Notes: generated by a model from the letters alone, not told the origin. 48,052 nucleotides of DNA from an uncultured bacterium (GCA_946404285.1 CAMJDC010000003.1:1-48052); one strand, 5' to 3'. Positions 29,126-40,559 are shown, counted from the first letter of the stretch. Translations and numbers: made by a program.

Positions 29126-29286
29126 ATTTCTAATTATTTTGCATATCAAAATTCTAATATTTCTCCCAGCATCCAATTATTATTTGATTAAATCTACATT
29201 GAAATCCAGCTTTATATCTGTATTATCATTCATTGTTTAAATAAAAAACTTTTACTGTATACTTTTATTCTAATATAAATTATTTT

Positions 29287-30174
29287 ATGGAAAATCGAGG
29301 AGATCAAATTTTAAATTCATTCGAATATGTTCGAGATAGTATTGTAAAATTTGTATACGAACAACCATTCATTTTTATAATAATTTTAATTCTATTTATC
29401 CTATCATCAATCTCTCGTGTTTTCAAGTTACGCTTGAAGAAAAAATATATTGAACCATACGAACGATCATGAAACACAGATAATAAAGACTTTTACGTAA
29501 AGTATTACCAAAAAATTCAATATGTGGACTTCTTTTGAGCTTTCATATGAATCTTATTAATATTTATATATTTACTCACAAAAAACACAGTTATTTGAGC
29601 TGTTTGGGCTGTATGAGTATGAGGAATTTTAATTACTTTTCAGACTTTTTCTGTATCATTATTTACGTATTTTTTGCTTATAAAAACTTATAAAGTCTGA
29701 GATACTATCAGATTGAGAATAAATTGAGATACTATGCAGTGACAAATATTATACATAAAACTTCTCCATGTTTGAATGTCTGGGAAAAATGATTTTGGAG
29801 AAAACACTTGAGAATCTTTTGTAATTCCTAACTACCAATTATGGAATAATCCTATAGTAAAAGTTGATCTTTCATTAGACAATTATGCCAAAGATTCTTT
29901 GACTATAGTTTATGATCCAAAAAATTTTAACATATCATTTGAAGAATTTTCTGGTAGCTTGAAAAAATTTTTAGATGGTTTGTTTCCTGTAAGATCGGCC
30001 TCTAATGTCGCTTATTTCAAAAGCTATATATGAGTAAAGTATAAAATTGACTATAAATACGATTGAGATTGAAAAGCTAACATTCGGGTTTGATTTGTGG
30101 AGAAGAGATCGAAGGCAAAGCATATGAAGTTGAAAATAATCTCCTTTGTCGAAGATCAAAAAAAGACTGAGTAA
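29287..30174 (+). CDS. MscS-like mechanosensitive channel family protein, 295 aa
   Basis: Three or four membrane helices are seen: FIFIIILILFILSSI (about 29-43), VDFFGAFIGILLIFIYLL (about 81-98), VIGAVWAVGVGGILITFQTF (about 103-122) and FTYFLLIKTY (about 127). These are followed by a soluble beta-rich part with VGDTIRLRINGDTMQGQILYIKLLHVGM and ESFVIPNYQLWNNPIVKV. The pattern of a pore-like helix rich in G/A/V, then VGDxIxL, then GxxxxIxL-x-x and xPNxxLxNxPI is that of MscS channels. The pore helix is atypical, so assignment rests mainly on the beta domain. It would release solutes on osmotic downshock. It ends 5 bp before the convergent ABC-F gene. Confidence 0.8.
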
Positions 30175-30179
30175 AATTT

Positions 30180-32177
30180 CTATCCCTTCCAGCAACTACT
30201 TTCTAATTCCTGGAATCCTCTCTGCAAATCATGAAAAACTGTTAAACGATTATCCCATATTCACCGTAGCATATTTGAAGTTCATTCTAGAAAATCTCTA
30301 TCATGGGAAACTATCAATGTTACTCAGTTAAATCATTGTAGCATCATTTTGATAGTTTCCTTTGAACCTAAATCCAAATGGTTTGTCGGTTCGTCCATTA
30401 TGATTATGTGCGGTTTCTGTAACAACATTTTGGTTACAGCCACTTTCGCCATTTCTCATCACGAAAGTGAAGAAATTTTATGATCCATCTTTTCTACATC
30501 TATTTTCAAAGTTCACAGAAATGCTCTCGCATCTTGATAAGAAATCCCGACTCACATCACCGCATCTATCACAGTATCATTTGGATGTAAATCATCAAAA
30601 ACCTGAGAATATGAACCAATACGCAAATCTGGATGAACCTTCACAGATCAATGAAGTGGTTGGAGTTCTCACAATATTGTTTTTATTAATGTTGTCTTTC
30701 AGATTCAGTTTTTTCAAATTATTCAGATATGCATTTCTTTGGTAATTTCGATTTTGTTTGGCAAAGTAACAAGTTCTTTTCATGGATATCACACAGTCAA
30801 TCATTCAATCTGCATAATCAGATTTGGTAATCTCTGAGAAAGTTTGAAATTGATTTTCTTTGGATCTGACTCAGTTTCTGGAGCCTCTACCCTATCCAGT
30901 TTATCTAGCATTTTGATTCTACTCTGAACTTGTGCTGCTTTACTAGATTTATAGCGAAACTTTGTAATAAATTTTTCCTGCTGCTGTAAATATTTTTGTT
31001 GTGCTACGTAATTTTTATGCTGAATCTCCAAATTTTTCTCTTTCTGATGTAAATAATCTGAATAATTTCATTCGTAAAGATGTAATTTTTTCTGACTAAT
31101 TTCCACCACACGATTGAAACATGAATTTAAAAATTTCTTATCATGGGAAATACAGATTAGTGTTTTTCACCATAATTCACAAAAACGTTGTAAAAAGAAA
31201 ATTCATTCAATATCTAAGTGATTAGTTGGTTCATCAAGCAACAATAAATCTACTTCTTGGATTAAGAATTTTGCTATTTGGAGTTTAGTTTGCTCTCATC
31301 ATGAAAGTTGCTTAATCTTAAAATTAAGCATAGCTTTAGAAAATCAGAAATATTTCAAAATTTCTATCTGCATTCATCGTTTTTGATAACCATTCTCTTT
31401 TCTAAGCCAATCTTGAATTTTTTCTTTTTCTTCAAGCAATGAATGATAGTCTTGCATATTTTTCTCTCCAACTAAGTTCCTTCACTGCGTTCAGGATGAC
31501 AACAAACTGTCATTCTGAGGAGCTTGCGACGAAGAATCTTGTGAATCTGTGTGTATATCACCTAACGACCTCTCAATCTCCTCTAATCTTTCCATAGCAA
31601 GTTTAATATCTGGAAAACAGGTTTTCATTTCTTCTTCTACCGTGTGTTCATCATTTGCTCGAAATAAATCCTGAGAAAGATATCAGATTTTTACTCAATC
31701 AGCTATTTCTATCATTCAAAATCCTGATTCTTCTTTTCATATCAACATTTTTAAAAGTGTAGATTTTCCGCTTCCATTCTTTCATATCAAAGCTACTTCA
31801 TCACCAAAACGGAGTTGCAAATTTGCATCATCAAAAAGAATTGTTTTTCAAATTTGTTTATCTAAGTGATGAATTTTGATTATATAATCTTTTTTGGCTC
31901 GAGACCTTTCTTGAAAATATTGCTTTGGAATAGACTGTAATGGAGACATGCTAGGCTGAATATCTTCAACTTTAGGTTCTTCATCAGCGAACAAATCAAT
32001 TTCAAAAAACTTACTCAAATACTTTTTCAGACTTTTTATTTTGGTTTCCTCTTTGGTTGGTTTATTAAATTTTAAAAAATAGTCTGAGCATAATTCATAG
32101 ACTTCTGCGTATGTTAAATCTGGATTTATTTCAAGTATTTTTGTAATGTATTCATCAATTGCTTCTTCAAGTGTCAT
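30180..32177 (-). CDS. ABC-F family ATPase
   Basis: ABC-F proteins bind the ribosome and act in translation rather than transport. The 665 residues have an N-terminal extension of about 100 residues. The first ATPase follows: Walker A GKNGSGKST near 131, signature LSGGEQTKLQIAK near 289, and DEPTNHLDIEG. The charged linker comes next (QHKNYVAQQKYLQQQEKFIT), then the second ATPase: GKNGIGKTT near 490, LSGGEMAKVA near 575, DEPTNHLDL near 605. Many of these glycines are TGA. A dispersed repeat (31477-31540) is inserted in frame at about residues 213-234, between Walker A and the first signature. The gene starts 9 bp after the Na/Pi cotransporter gene ends, so the two are co-transcribed. No membrane domain is present. 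Confidence 0.94.
31477..31540. repeat. Dispersed palindromic repeat, copy inside the ABC-F gene
   Basis: The minus strand reads aagattcttcgtcgcaag through gaatgaca, then a 7-nt spacer, then gtcatcctgaacgcagtg. The arms are imperfect reverse complements and match those at 1297-1371. The ABC-F frame continues through it, giving a Ser/Gln-rich insert (SQDSSSQAPQNDSLLSSGTQG) in which two of the glycines come from TGA codons. Confidence 0.85.
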
Positions 32178-32185
32178 TATTTACT

Positions 32186-33880
32186 TTATTTCATAAAATT
32201 TGCTATATTTTCTTTAAAATATTTGATTTCATCTGGTCAAGCCTTATATAATTCCATTGCATGTAGGAGATTTTGACAAGACTGGACAAAATAACGTCTT
32301 GTCTGAATCAGAGCAGTTAATGGGAGATCGTCATTTTTACGAGGACGAATCTGTGCTAGATATTCATCATTTTCTTTTTGTAAAATTTCCAAAGCTTGTT
32401 GTGCATCACTTAAAGCTTTCTTACTATCAAGACGTTGATATAAATGCAAAATTGTGCTATAAAATACTATTACCATTTCACGAGTATCTTCATAATCTTT
32501 TTGTAAATTATCACTACTACTTCGTTGCCAATCTTCGATATGACTTCGAACATCCTTTATAGCCTTACAAGAATCAAGCACAGAAATTACACTTTGATAC
32601 AATTCAGCATTTTCTGCACTTTTGTCTGATACAGGTAATGAAATTAAGAACTCCAAAAGCTGATTCTGAATATATTTTACATCTCAATAAACTTTAGAAA
32701 GATCATTTTTATCAAAATTTCATTCTAAAGATAAAGCTGTAGCTATCTTTTCTTCTGTATCTTCTCAAGCATCAACTGAAATTGGAGAAAAATCTCGGGC
32801 ATTCAGATTGTATTTGATTGCATTTCGAAATAACAGTAACATATCTTGTTTTACTGCTAATTGAGCCACACTTGGATCTAGATTCTCAACATTAAATATT
32901 TTATGTATTGCTAGTTGAGCTCTTTGCTTTTTATCTTTTATGAACTCAGTTAACCACTTAGAAATAGGATTAACGAAAAACAAAAATATAAATGCAAAAA
33001 TTGTACGCCACATAAAGTAAATTATTGTAATTCAGATTACTATACCAAATCTTGGCTCTAAAATATTTGAATATAATTTAACTATTAAAGGTAGAGAAAT
33101 AATTCATAAAAATGAAGTAATAAGATTAAATCATACATGCCAAAATGCAACTTGCTTTTTAATCGCTATTTTATTTGATCATATCGCTCCTAAAACAATT
33201 GTAATAGTGGATCCCAAATATGTAGCAAAAATTGTAGCTAAAGCTTGCTCAGGCTGTAATATTCCTGAATAAGCTAAAGTAAGAGATATGATAAATACTA
33301 TAGTTCATGATTGGACTAATGTTGTTAATCACCATCAGATTAAGAAAAATATTCGTGGACTCATTTTTGCATATTCTCAAAAATCTACGGTATCAGTTAT
33401 AAATCATAGTCACTCTTTCATTAAGGAAAAAGCAAGGAATATCACACCAAAACTTAGAAAGAATTTACTAATTGATGCTACTTTAGACCAACGTGATAAA
33501 AAATTTATTCATATAGCTCATAAAAATATCAAAGGTAATGCTATTTTTGCTACATCGAAACTTAATCAAACTACTCATAAAAGTGATGCAGTGATTCATG
33601 AACCAACGTTTGATCATAAAATGGTTGCCAGTGCTGATTTGAGAGACAGAATTCCTGTTCAAACAAAGGCTAATACTAAAACTGATACTACATTTGAACT
33701 TTGCAAAATCGTGGTAATTAAAACTCCACTTCAGAATGATTTAAATTTTGAGGCTGTAAACTTTTTTAAAAAGTTTTTAAATCATCAATTTGTTAATCAA
33801 GAAACCGCCTGCTCTAAATAATTCATTCAAAATAAAAAAAATCCAAGTCATCATAGAAATTGTAGTACTCACTCTCGCAT
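32186..33880 (-). CDS. Na/Pi cotransporter family protein
   Basis: The 564-residue protein has the duplicated Na/Pi cotransporter motif: FGSGVLITTILQSSNVVSVLVLAFVGTG (about 48-75), matching GxxxTxxxQSSS, then SALATILGSNVGSGITASLLG. In the second half GWGLTTLVQSGTIVFIISLTLAYSG is followed by ALATIFATYLGSTITIVLGA. About eight membrane helices lie in the first 310 residues. The soluble C-terminal part (about 315-564) has PhoU-like helices: KQDMLLLFRNAIKYNL and LYQSVISVLDSCKAI. This architecture is typical of NptA/YjbB-type transporters, which move phosphate in or out. The start chosen (33878-33880) is ATG CGA GAG TGA. The transporter heads an operon with ABC-F. Confidence 0.9.
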
Positions 33881-33999
33881 TTATTTTGTTTAAGTTTAAA
33901 AATCCAAAATTATATTTGATTTTAATAATTCTAAACTAAAATTCAAGCGGCATAGATTTATAACGGAACAAAAAAACTCTGAATAGGTATCTATAAACA

Positions 34000-34953
34000 T
34001 TATAAATAAAATACTTCATATTTAACATTATCTCTAGGAGATTGTTTTCACTCTGCAATGTATCTACGGAACCACGTTCTCTGTTTTTTTGCTAGATAAT
34101 GAGTATTTTTTCTTAATAGTTCTTCCATAGTATCATAATCATATTCTCACTGAATATATCCCACAACTTCTTTATATCCAATTCATTGCATTGATTGTAA
34201 AGATGAAGAATATCATTTATCCAAAAGTCATGTCACTTCATCAATCAATCAGCTTTTTAACATTTCCTTTATTCTAGCATTTATACGCATATTAGTTTCT
34301 TCTTTTTCACGCCAAAGTCATAACATCAACAATGGATGAGTTACAGGCTGATGGAGAAATAATTCTGTTTTAGTTTTTCATGTTTCGTGATAGATTTCTA
34401 ATGCACGGATGATATACCTAGTTGCATTAGGATGCAATTTACCTGCCTCTTCTGGATCTATTTCTTGTAATAATTTATACACAAATCAAGGTTCAGAATC
34501 CTCTTTTTTTTGTAATTCAGCACGATATTCATAATTTGGAGGACATTCAGGCATTTGAAAATTTTTATAAATCGTATCTATGTAAAGTCCGGTTCATCAG
34601 ACTATAATCGGATGATTTTTATGTCAAAGAATTGTCTCCACCTCATTTTCCACGTCAAATTTTCGCTGTCATGCTGTGTAGGTTTCATCTGGATTTACTA
34701 TATCAATCTGATAATGTGGAATTTTTTCACGTCGCTCCAATGGAACTTTATCTGTTCAAATATCCATTCAACGAAAAATCTGTCTGCTATCTGCTGATAT
34801 TATTTCAATAGGAAAAAAGTCTGAAAGTAATAATGATAACTTACTTTTTCACGTAGCAGTTGCTCATCGAATAATGATTGTTCAATCTGAAAATTTATCC
34901 AAAAAAGTTTGGCAACAATCCTTTATTTTGGGCAATATATCGCTTATTTCCAT
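34000..34953 (-). CDS. miaA: tRNA dimethylallyltransferase
   Basis: Adds a dimethylallyl group to A37 of tRNAs that read UNN codons. The 317 residues show the P-loop IIIRGATATGKSKLS (about 26-40), where both glycines of GATATGKS are TGA. These are followed by EIISADSRQIFRGMDIGTDKV (about 49-69), the substrate motif of MiaA. NHPIIVGGTGLYIDTIY comes next, then ATRYIIRALEIYHETGKTKTEL. The C-terminal part has MQGIGYKEVVGYIQGE and THYLAKKQRTWFRRY, which are tRNA-contacting segments. Length is close to the family mean. It is 24 bp downstream of an NTF2-like gene on the same strand. With trmD, the window encodes two enzymes acting on position 37. Confidence 0.96.
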
Positions 34954-34977
34954 TCAGTTATTCTCTCCCTAAATAAA

Positions 34978-35919
34978 CTATCTCATTAATCCAAAATCTT
35001 CTGGTCAAAAAATTGGATGTCTTCAACAACCATTACTAACGCAATAAATCATTAGAATTCTTGGTTTTCACTCGTTTTCACTTGTCGCAAATTTCCATGT
35101 TTCATCGTATTGTTCCTGTGTTGATGACAATATGTATGAAATATCAAACGTATAAACCTCTTTTCATTTATATGTTTCCGTTGTTTTTTGTATATTCTGA
35201 GGTATTATTGTATTTCAATCAATTCATCCAAAGAATGGCGACATTCTGAATGCAGTAAAATGATCTCTTATATTTTTATCGTTTTGTGTCTTTTCGTCAA
35301 ATAATGCAAAAGAACTATCAAAATCTCAATCTGACATATAAGCGAAGTAAGACTGAATTAATTCTTCAGCATTTTGAGGATCTGCTATAATTTCAGTTTT
35401 CTCTGCTGTTTTATTTTCTTCCGTATTATTCTCTTCGCCGGTAATGCTCGACAAATCAACATTTCATACTGTATTTCATTCTTGCATATCACTACTCCAG
35501 TAAAAATTATCATCTACTTGAATAGCAACATTTTTAGTCTCTAATTGTGGATGAATTATAGCCAAGTAAAATGCTATACAAAACCATAGTAAGGATCATC
35601 AAAATAGCAATCGAACCCACAAAGGCACCTTCGAAGAAGATGGTTTTCTCTCTACTTCCCTCGTTTGAGATATTTTTTCTTCAGATAATTTTTTTATCAA
35701 AGCCTGCTTTTTAGCACGATTTGCCTGAGAGATTATTGCAGTAGCACTTGCCTTTGTTGGAGTTAAATCCTTTTTTCTCCTTTTTATAACAACCTTCTTT
35801 TCTGCTTCTTTTGGTTCAGCTGATTGCTTAGTTTTTTTCACTGTAGTCTTTTCTTTGTTGTCAGATTTTTTTGTATTTTTTTTCGTTGTGGTTGTTTGTT
35901 TTGTAGTTTTTTGAGGCAT
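34978..35919 (-). CDS. Membrane-anchored protein with lysine-rich N-terminus and NTF2-like domain
   Basis: The first 100 residues are very basic and Thr/Lys-rich (KQTTTTKKNTKKSDNKEK ... IKRRKKDLTPTKASA), probably disordered and cytoplasmic and able to bind nucleic acid or acidic surfaces. A single membrane helix follows (VRLLFGGSLLWFCIAFYLAI, about 101-122). The exported part has an acidic linker (SSITGEENNTEENK), then AEELIQSYFAYMSDGDFDSSFALFDEKTQND, the start of an NTF2-like/DUF4878-type fold. The C-terminus has CVSNGCGRHPIFGPEDFG with two cysteines. The function is unknown. The orientation (basic inside, domain outside) is an inference from charge. It is upstream of miaA on the same strand. 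Confidence 0.78.
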
Positions 35920-36090
35920 AAAAAATGATTTTTATGTAAAACATATCTTTTTTAGTTTAAAATTTTGGATAAAAATTTCAAATGTTTTTGATAATTTATG
36001 TATCGACCGTAAAGAATTAAATCACTTGCATTTTTCATTTGTTATCTTATATTCTGGTGGTGGTATTTTATGTTTTTAACTACAGATTAG

Positions 36091-36546
36091 ATGGCTTTAG
36101 ATATCAAAAAAACTGAAAATTGAATTCTGATAGAGAATAAGTTTTTGTTTAACCCAACGGAAATAGAAGTCTGAATTATTAATTTATTGCCAAAGACTTG
36201 AGAAGAAATGGCTTATGATAGGGGTAATTTGTTATCAATTGATTTCCCTGGAGAGTATGATATCTGATGAGCTTTCATTAAAGTTTTCGCATGAAATTGA
36301 AATAAGTTAAATTTTTTGGTGACTTATGAAGGAACAAGTTTTGCTGTGATTCAGTCACCTGAAGTATTGGAATTAGATGAGGTTTGTGATATGAATACTC
36401 GGATTTTCCCAGATGAATCTGTTTCAAAAAAGTTAGATCAATTAGAAATGGAGTGAAATAGAATAAATCTTTCTCAATTGGATGAAATGTCATTTGAAGA
36501 TGCGACTAAAGATACAGAAGAAGAAATTGAAGTAAAAATTGAGTAA
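36091..36546 (+). CDS. Degenerate metallo-beta-lactamase-like (UlaG-type) protein, 151 aa
   Basis: The 151-residue protein contains LSIDFPGEYDIGGAFIKVFAG (about 48-68). This resembles the IDxPGEYDIxGxxI element found in small CPR proteins related to the UlaG branch of metallo-beta-lactamases. The metal-binding HxHxDH is not present, so it is probably not a hydrolase. The preceding ILIENKFLFNPTEIEVGIINLLP and following LNFLVTYEGTSFAVI fit beta-strands of such a fold. The C-terminal part is acidic. It is divergent from the lysine-rich NTF2-like gene and about 80 bp before the next lipoprotein. The assignment is tentative. Confidence 0.65.
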
Positions 36547-36626
36547 TATAGATTGTGAATAAATATATTTTTGTAATTTTGTGTGTAAAAATTTGAAATA
36601 TAAAAAGTTTTGATTATAATTAGGTT

Positions 36627-37178
36627 ATGGATTTATTTCATAACCTTTTTAAAATGGGAAATTCTAAAAAAAATAAAACTACAGATTGTTCTCTTTCGAA
36701 TCCTGAGAATAAAAATGAGAAAACTAAGATTTCATGATGGTCTAAAATTATCAGTTCTTTAGCTCTTGTATGAGCATTATCTTCATGTGGTGATTTTCCT
36801 AACAATGAGATAATAGCAAATCCTGGTACTCAAACGGAAAGATTCAATATTGAATATCAATATTCTGGTTGATGAAGCGGAGAACCTACAATAGTTGATT
36901 ATAATATATTAGTTAGTAAAAATTGAGAAATCTATGAATGACAAATTGAGCAAAAAAACTGATGGTTTTTCAAGGAAAATAAAAAAATTAAATCTGACAA
37001 TGTAGATGATCTTTTTCAAAGAATTTCAGATGAATTAGAAAATGAAAAAATCTCAGAGTGAACTAGAAAAAACAAAGATGATAAAGTAGCTCGTGCAAAA
37101 GAAATCTTTAACGATAGTGTATTAAACCATCCAAATCCCTCTAATGAAGAAATTAGAATTAAATATAAGAAGAAATAA
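36627..37178 (+). CDS. Putative lipoprotein with cytoplasmic N-terminal extension, 183 aa
   Basis: A basic, Asn/Lys-rich lead of about 38 residues (FHNLFKMGNSKKNKTTDC) precedes a hydrophobic stretch with a lipobox-like end (WSKIISSLALVGALSSCGD, Cys about 55). The mature part is acidic and lysine-rich (NGEIYEGQIEQKNGWFFKEN, LFQRISDELENEK) without known motifs. An internal start nearer to the hydrophobic part is possible, but no ATG lies between. A true lipoprotein would have a shorter n-region, so this may instead be a membrane anchor. A terminator hairpin follows 40 bp after the stop. Confidence 0.65.
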
Positions 37179-37218
37179 TTTTATATATTTCACTTGCATT
37201 TAAAAAAAATAATCCTAT

Positions 37219-37255
37219 AAAAGTAGCATCCAATGATTTTAGGTGCTACTTTTTA
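37219..37255 (+). terminator. Terminator between the lipoprotein gene and the Clp ATPase gene
   Basis: The stem aaaagtagca / tgctactttt with further pairing (tcc / agg) and a run of Ts lies just before the ATG at 37260. It also overlaps the 5' leader of the Clp gene. Confidence 0.8.
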
Positions 37256-37259
37256 TTGA

Positions 37260-39899
37260 ATGGAAGGAAATGAGAACAAAGAACAGCCAATTATCAAGCG
37301 AGATTATCTACCAGATGGAATCGTTGCTTTAGAAAATGCTCAACGAATCGCTATTGCTCAGAATCAGAATGTTATAAATTTTGAGCATATTTTTTGGTGA
37401 AGTTATGGAGTAATTAGAGAAGATAAGAACTTCCCTACTTTTTCATCAATTGTAGGATTTAATAATGCAAAAAAATTAGATGAGTATTATGTTCAATGGA
37501 TTCAAAACATAGTAAGAAATAGAAAAGATATCCCGAATGAGAATCGTATGAGAATTCAAAAAACTGCTCTGGATGCTATTGTGGGAAATATAAAACAACG
37601 ACAGTTTACACGTCCAGATTTCTGCTTTCTATTTTGTACATCTTTTTTGAATTTGTCCAATGGAAATCAAATAATTTGATTGCTGATTGATGACAGTGTA
37701 AACGTAAAAGCGTGTATGGAGAACTGCGAAAAACTCGTAAATAATCCTATTGCTCGTCGCAGTGGCGTATTTGCTTTTTTACAAATTTTGAGTAAAATTT
37801 TCAAAGATATATCTTTAGATCCTAGTAAAGTACAAACTATGATAAACATTAACGATAACTTGAACGAATTAGAAGCTTTCTTGAAAGAAAATGATGTTTC
37901 AAATCCTGAAAATAGTGTAGAAAGCGAGATTTGACAGGATTACGACCAAAATATTGATGCAAATGGAACTGCGACTAAGAAAAAGGAAGAGAAAAAGCTG
38001 AATATAGAATATTTTGGTACAGATTTAACTAGAGAATGTAAAAATGGGTTCATTGACCCAATTATTTGACGTGAACAGGAAATCAATCAGGTGATTTATA
38101 CACTTTTACGTAAAACTAAGAACAATCCCCTACTTATTTGAGAACCATGAGTAGGTAAAACTGCAATTGTAGAATGATTAGCTCAAAGAATAAATGAATG
38201 AAAAGTTCCAGATAAATTGAAGGGTAAACGTCTTTTCCTTTTGGATATGGGAACTTTGGTTGCAGGAACTAAATATCGTGGAGAATTTGAAGCTAGAATG
38301 AAATCAATTTTGGACGAAGCAATCGATCCTGCAAATAATATCATAATGTTCATTGACGAAGTGCATACAATTATCGGAGCAGGTGGACAAGATCATAACG
38401 ATGCCGCTCAGATGCTCAAACCTATGCTATCTAGATGAAAATTAAAATTAATCGGAGCTACAACTTTTGACGAATATCAGAAAGTAATCGAAAAAGATGC
38501 AGCTTTGAAGAGAAGATTTCAGGAAGTAGTAGTAAATGAACCAGATAATGAAAGCACTCAACTAATCATCGAATGATTGAAAAAAACTTATGAAGACTTC
38601 CATGGAGTTCAGATTTCTCCTGATGCTATTTCTGCTGCTATCAATTTGAGTAAAAGATATATTTTGAATAAGCATTTACCTGATAAAGCATTAGATATCT
38701 TGGACGAAGCATGTGCCAGAAAATCTACTATGCAAGAGAAATTAGAGGTAAATGACGATTATCAAAAAGCTGAAAAAGAAATTGAATCAATCCAGAAAAA
38801 AGTCACGAAAGCGATTGAAAATCAGGATTATTTTACTGCTGCTGATTTGAAAGAAAAGGAAGAAGACTTGAAGCAAAAATTACAATCAATTAGAAATAAA
38901 AGTACAATTCCTACTCACTTGAGAAGCACAATTGATGCAAAAGATATCGGAAATGTATTAGCAGAAAAGACTTGAATTCCTGTAAATATCGTAAACGAAG
39001 ACGAAATCAGTAAATTAAAGAGATTAAAGTGAACTTTGAAAGAAAGTATTATCGGACAAGACGAAGCAGTAGATGCTGTAGTTAAAACATTAACAAGGTC
39101 CAGACTTTCTATGATTAATAAAAAGAAACCTATCGGAAGTTTTCTATTCCTTGGACCTTCATGAGTAGGTAAAACATACTTAGCAAAACTTATTGCGAGA
39201 GATTACTTCGGAGACGAAAGTGCCATGATTAGATTTGATATGTCTGAATTTATGGAAAAATTCTCTGTTAGTAAATTAATCTGATCTCCTGCTGGATATG
39301 TAGGATTCGAAGAATGAGGAGGTTTAACTGAAGCTGTTAGAAGAAAGCCTTATTCAGTAATCTTATTCGATGAAATCGAAAAGGCTTCACCTGATGTATT
39401 GAATATCTTATTACAGATATTGGATGAATGACAACTAAAAGATAGCAAATGAAGATTAATAGACTTCAAGTCTACTATCATAATCATGACTTCAAATATC
39501 GGAAGTGAAGAATTTAGTAAGAAGCAAGTAAGTATCGGATTCGCTACTGGAACTGAAAAAGAAATGAGTGCAAAAGACTTTGACTTAATAAAAGAAAGAG
39601 TTGTCGATCAGCTTAAGAATTCTATGTCACCTGAGCTATTGAATAGAATTGACCACAAGGTAGTATTCAAACCACTCAGCAAAGACGATTTGAAATCTAT
39701 ATTCAATATGCAGTTAGCTACATTCTTGGATGCATGGAAATGAAAAGAATGAATCAAATTACCTAAATTCACAGCTAAACAAGTGAAAGATATCATTGAA
39801 AAGATTTATGATCCACAATATGGAGCAAGACCTGTGGAAAGATATATTCAGAATGATATTGAGTGAGAATTAATTAATTCAGTGCTAGAAGCTAATTAG
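37260..39899 (+). CDS. Clp-type AAA+ ATPase (ClpB/ClpC-like)
   Basis: An 879-residue AAA+ unfoldase. The N-terminal part (about 20-45, [27 protein letters not shown]) is a divergent Clp_N domain. The first ATPase has [17 protein letters not shown] (about 294), [21 protein letters not shown] and [14 protein letters not shown] (about 366). The second has [16 protein letters not shown] (about 630), [54 protein letters not shown] (about 702-724) and [10 protein letters not shown]. The linker between them is short ([33 protein letters not shown]), with a UVR-like region as in ClpC/ClpE rather than the long ClpB coiled coil. No ClpP-binding loop was confirmed, so the choice between disaggregase and protease subunit is open. 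A terminator follows. Confidence 0.93.
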
Positions 39900-39907
39900 A
39901 GATTATA

Positions 39908-39939
39908 AAAATAGCTCTCCGCTTGGAGAGCTTTTTTTA
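39908..39939 (+). terminator. Terminator after the Clp ATPase gene
   Basis: A perfect 8-bp stem (agctctcc / ggagagct) with loop gctt and seven Ts. It lies 14 bp after the TAG stop and overlaps by a few bases the stop codon of the convergent gene at 39937, for which the A-rich left side also makes it usable. Confidence 0.92.
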
Positions 39940-40413
39940 ATTAACTAAATAATGACAAAATCACCTTCCACTTTTTTTTCTTTCTACCGTTTTATCAAAA
40001 TTATCACCTCTAGGAAGATCTACAATATATCGTCGTTTATCGTGTCAATTTTTATCAAATCAATTTCTATCAAACTTACCTCTTGTATACTTATTGACTC
40101 AATCTTTATTCCATCAATTTTTATCAAATCATTCTATATCATATCAAAATTTATTAAATCAATCTTTATTATATCAATTACTATCAAATCAATCTTTATC
40201 ATATTTAGTTGATGTTGCTTTATTAATTCATTCTATATTAAATCATTTTCTATCATATCAATCTACACCATATCAATTTACATCATATCAGTCTTCATCA
40301 TATTTTGTATTTGTAAATTCATTAATTCAATTAATATCAAAATGATAAATCGAATATTTAGTTCAAGTATCTTTATTAATTCGTTCTCATTCTTTATTTT
40401 TTATCCACTCCAT
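39937..40413 (-). CDS. Tandem pentapeptide-repeat protein, 158 aa, UGA-rich
   Basis: The protein is built on units of five residues, (F/Y/I)(D/N)xxG, for example YDVNG, YGVDG, YDRKG, FNIEG, FDSNG, YNKDG and FDKNG. They form two blocks interrupted by TSTKYD and YTRGKFD. Nearly all of the repeat glycines are encoded by TGA, which would break the frame under the standard code. Residues after about 130 are different and basic (DKTVERKKSG). Such regularly spaced Asp/Asn-Gly units recall surface or calcium-binding repeats in other bacteria, but I cannot assign a family. There is no signal peptide. The gene converges on the Clp gene. Confidence 0.8.
39990..40330 (-). repeat. 15-bp tandem repeat array within the 158-aa gene
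   Basis: On the plus strand the unit is close to tcaatctttatcata or tcaatttttatcaaa, recurring with a 15-bp period, which is five codons of the minus-strand gene. Copies vary in the middle positions while the tca (TGA glycine) position is kept. Confidence 0.85.
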
Positions 40414-40526
40414 TTTTAAATAATTAACTAATAAATTTTTTCAAAATTAATATAATTATTAAACCATAAAAGTCAATATATATATTGACATTTTATAAAA
40501 AAATTATATTAATGATTATCAAGGAG

Positions 40527-40559
40527 GGGAGAACATAATCTTCCTATCTCCCGTTTTTA
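40527..40559 (+). terminator. Hairpin with T-tract at the 3' end of the ligase gene, plus-strand orientation
   Basis: The stem gggaga / tctccc with a 14-nt loop is followed by gtttttatttt on the plus strand. It overlaps the last codons of the minus-strand gene ending at 40544. A TTGACA (40485-40490) with a 17-nt spacer and ATTAAT (40508-40513) is just upstream. Together they would give an antisense transcript of about 40 nt, but this may be coincidence. Confidence 0.4.

Noticed and set aside
29126-29286. A 17-codon minus-strand frame in the gap before the MscS-like gene
   Set aside because: Too short, without ribosome-binding or conservation evidence. I see nothing else in this gap.
33288-33821. 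A 177-codon plus-strand open frame
   Set aside because: It lies wholly opposite the Na/Pi cotransporter gene, whose membrane motifs are clear on the minus strand. It is an antisense shadow created by frame structure.
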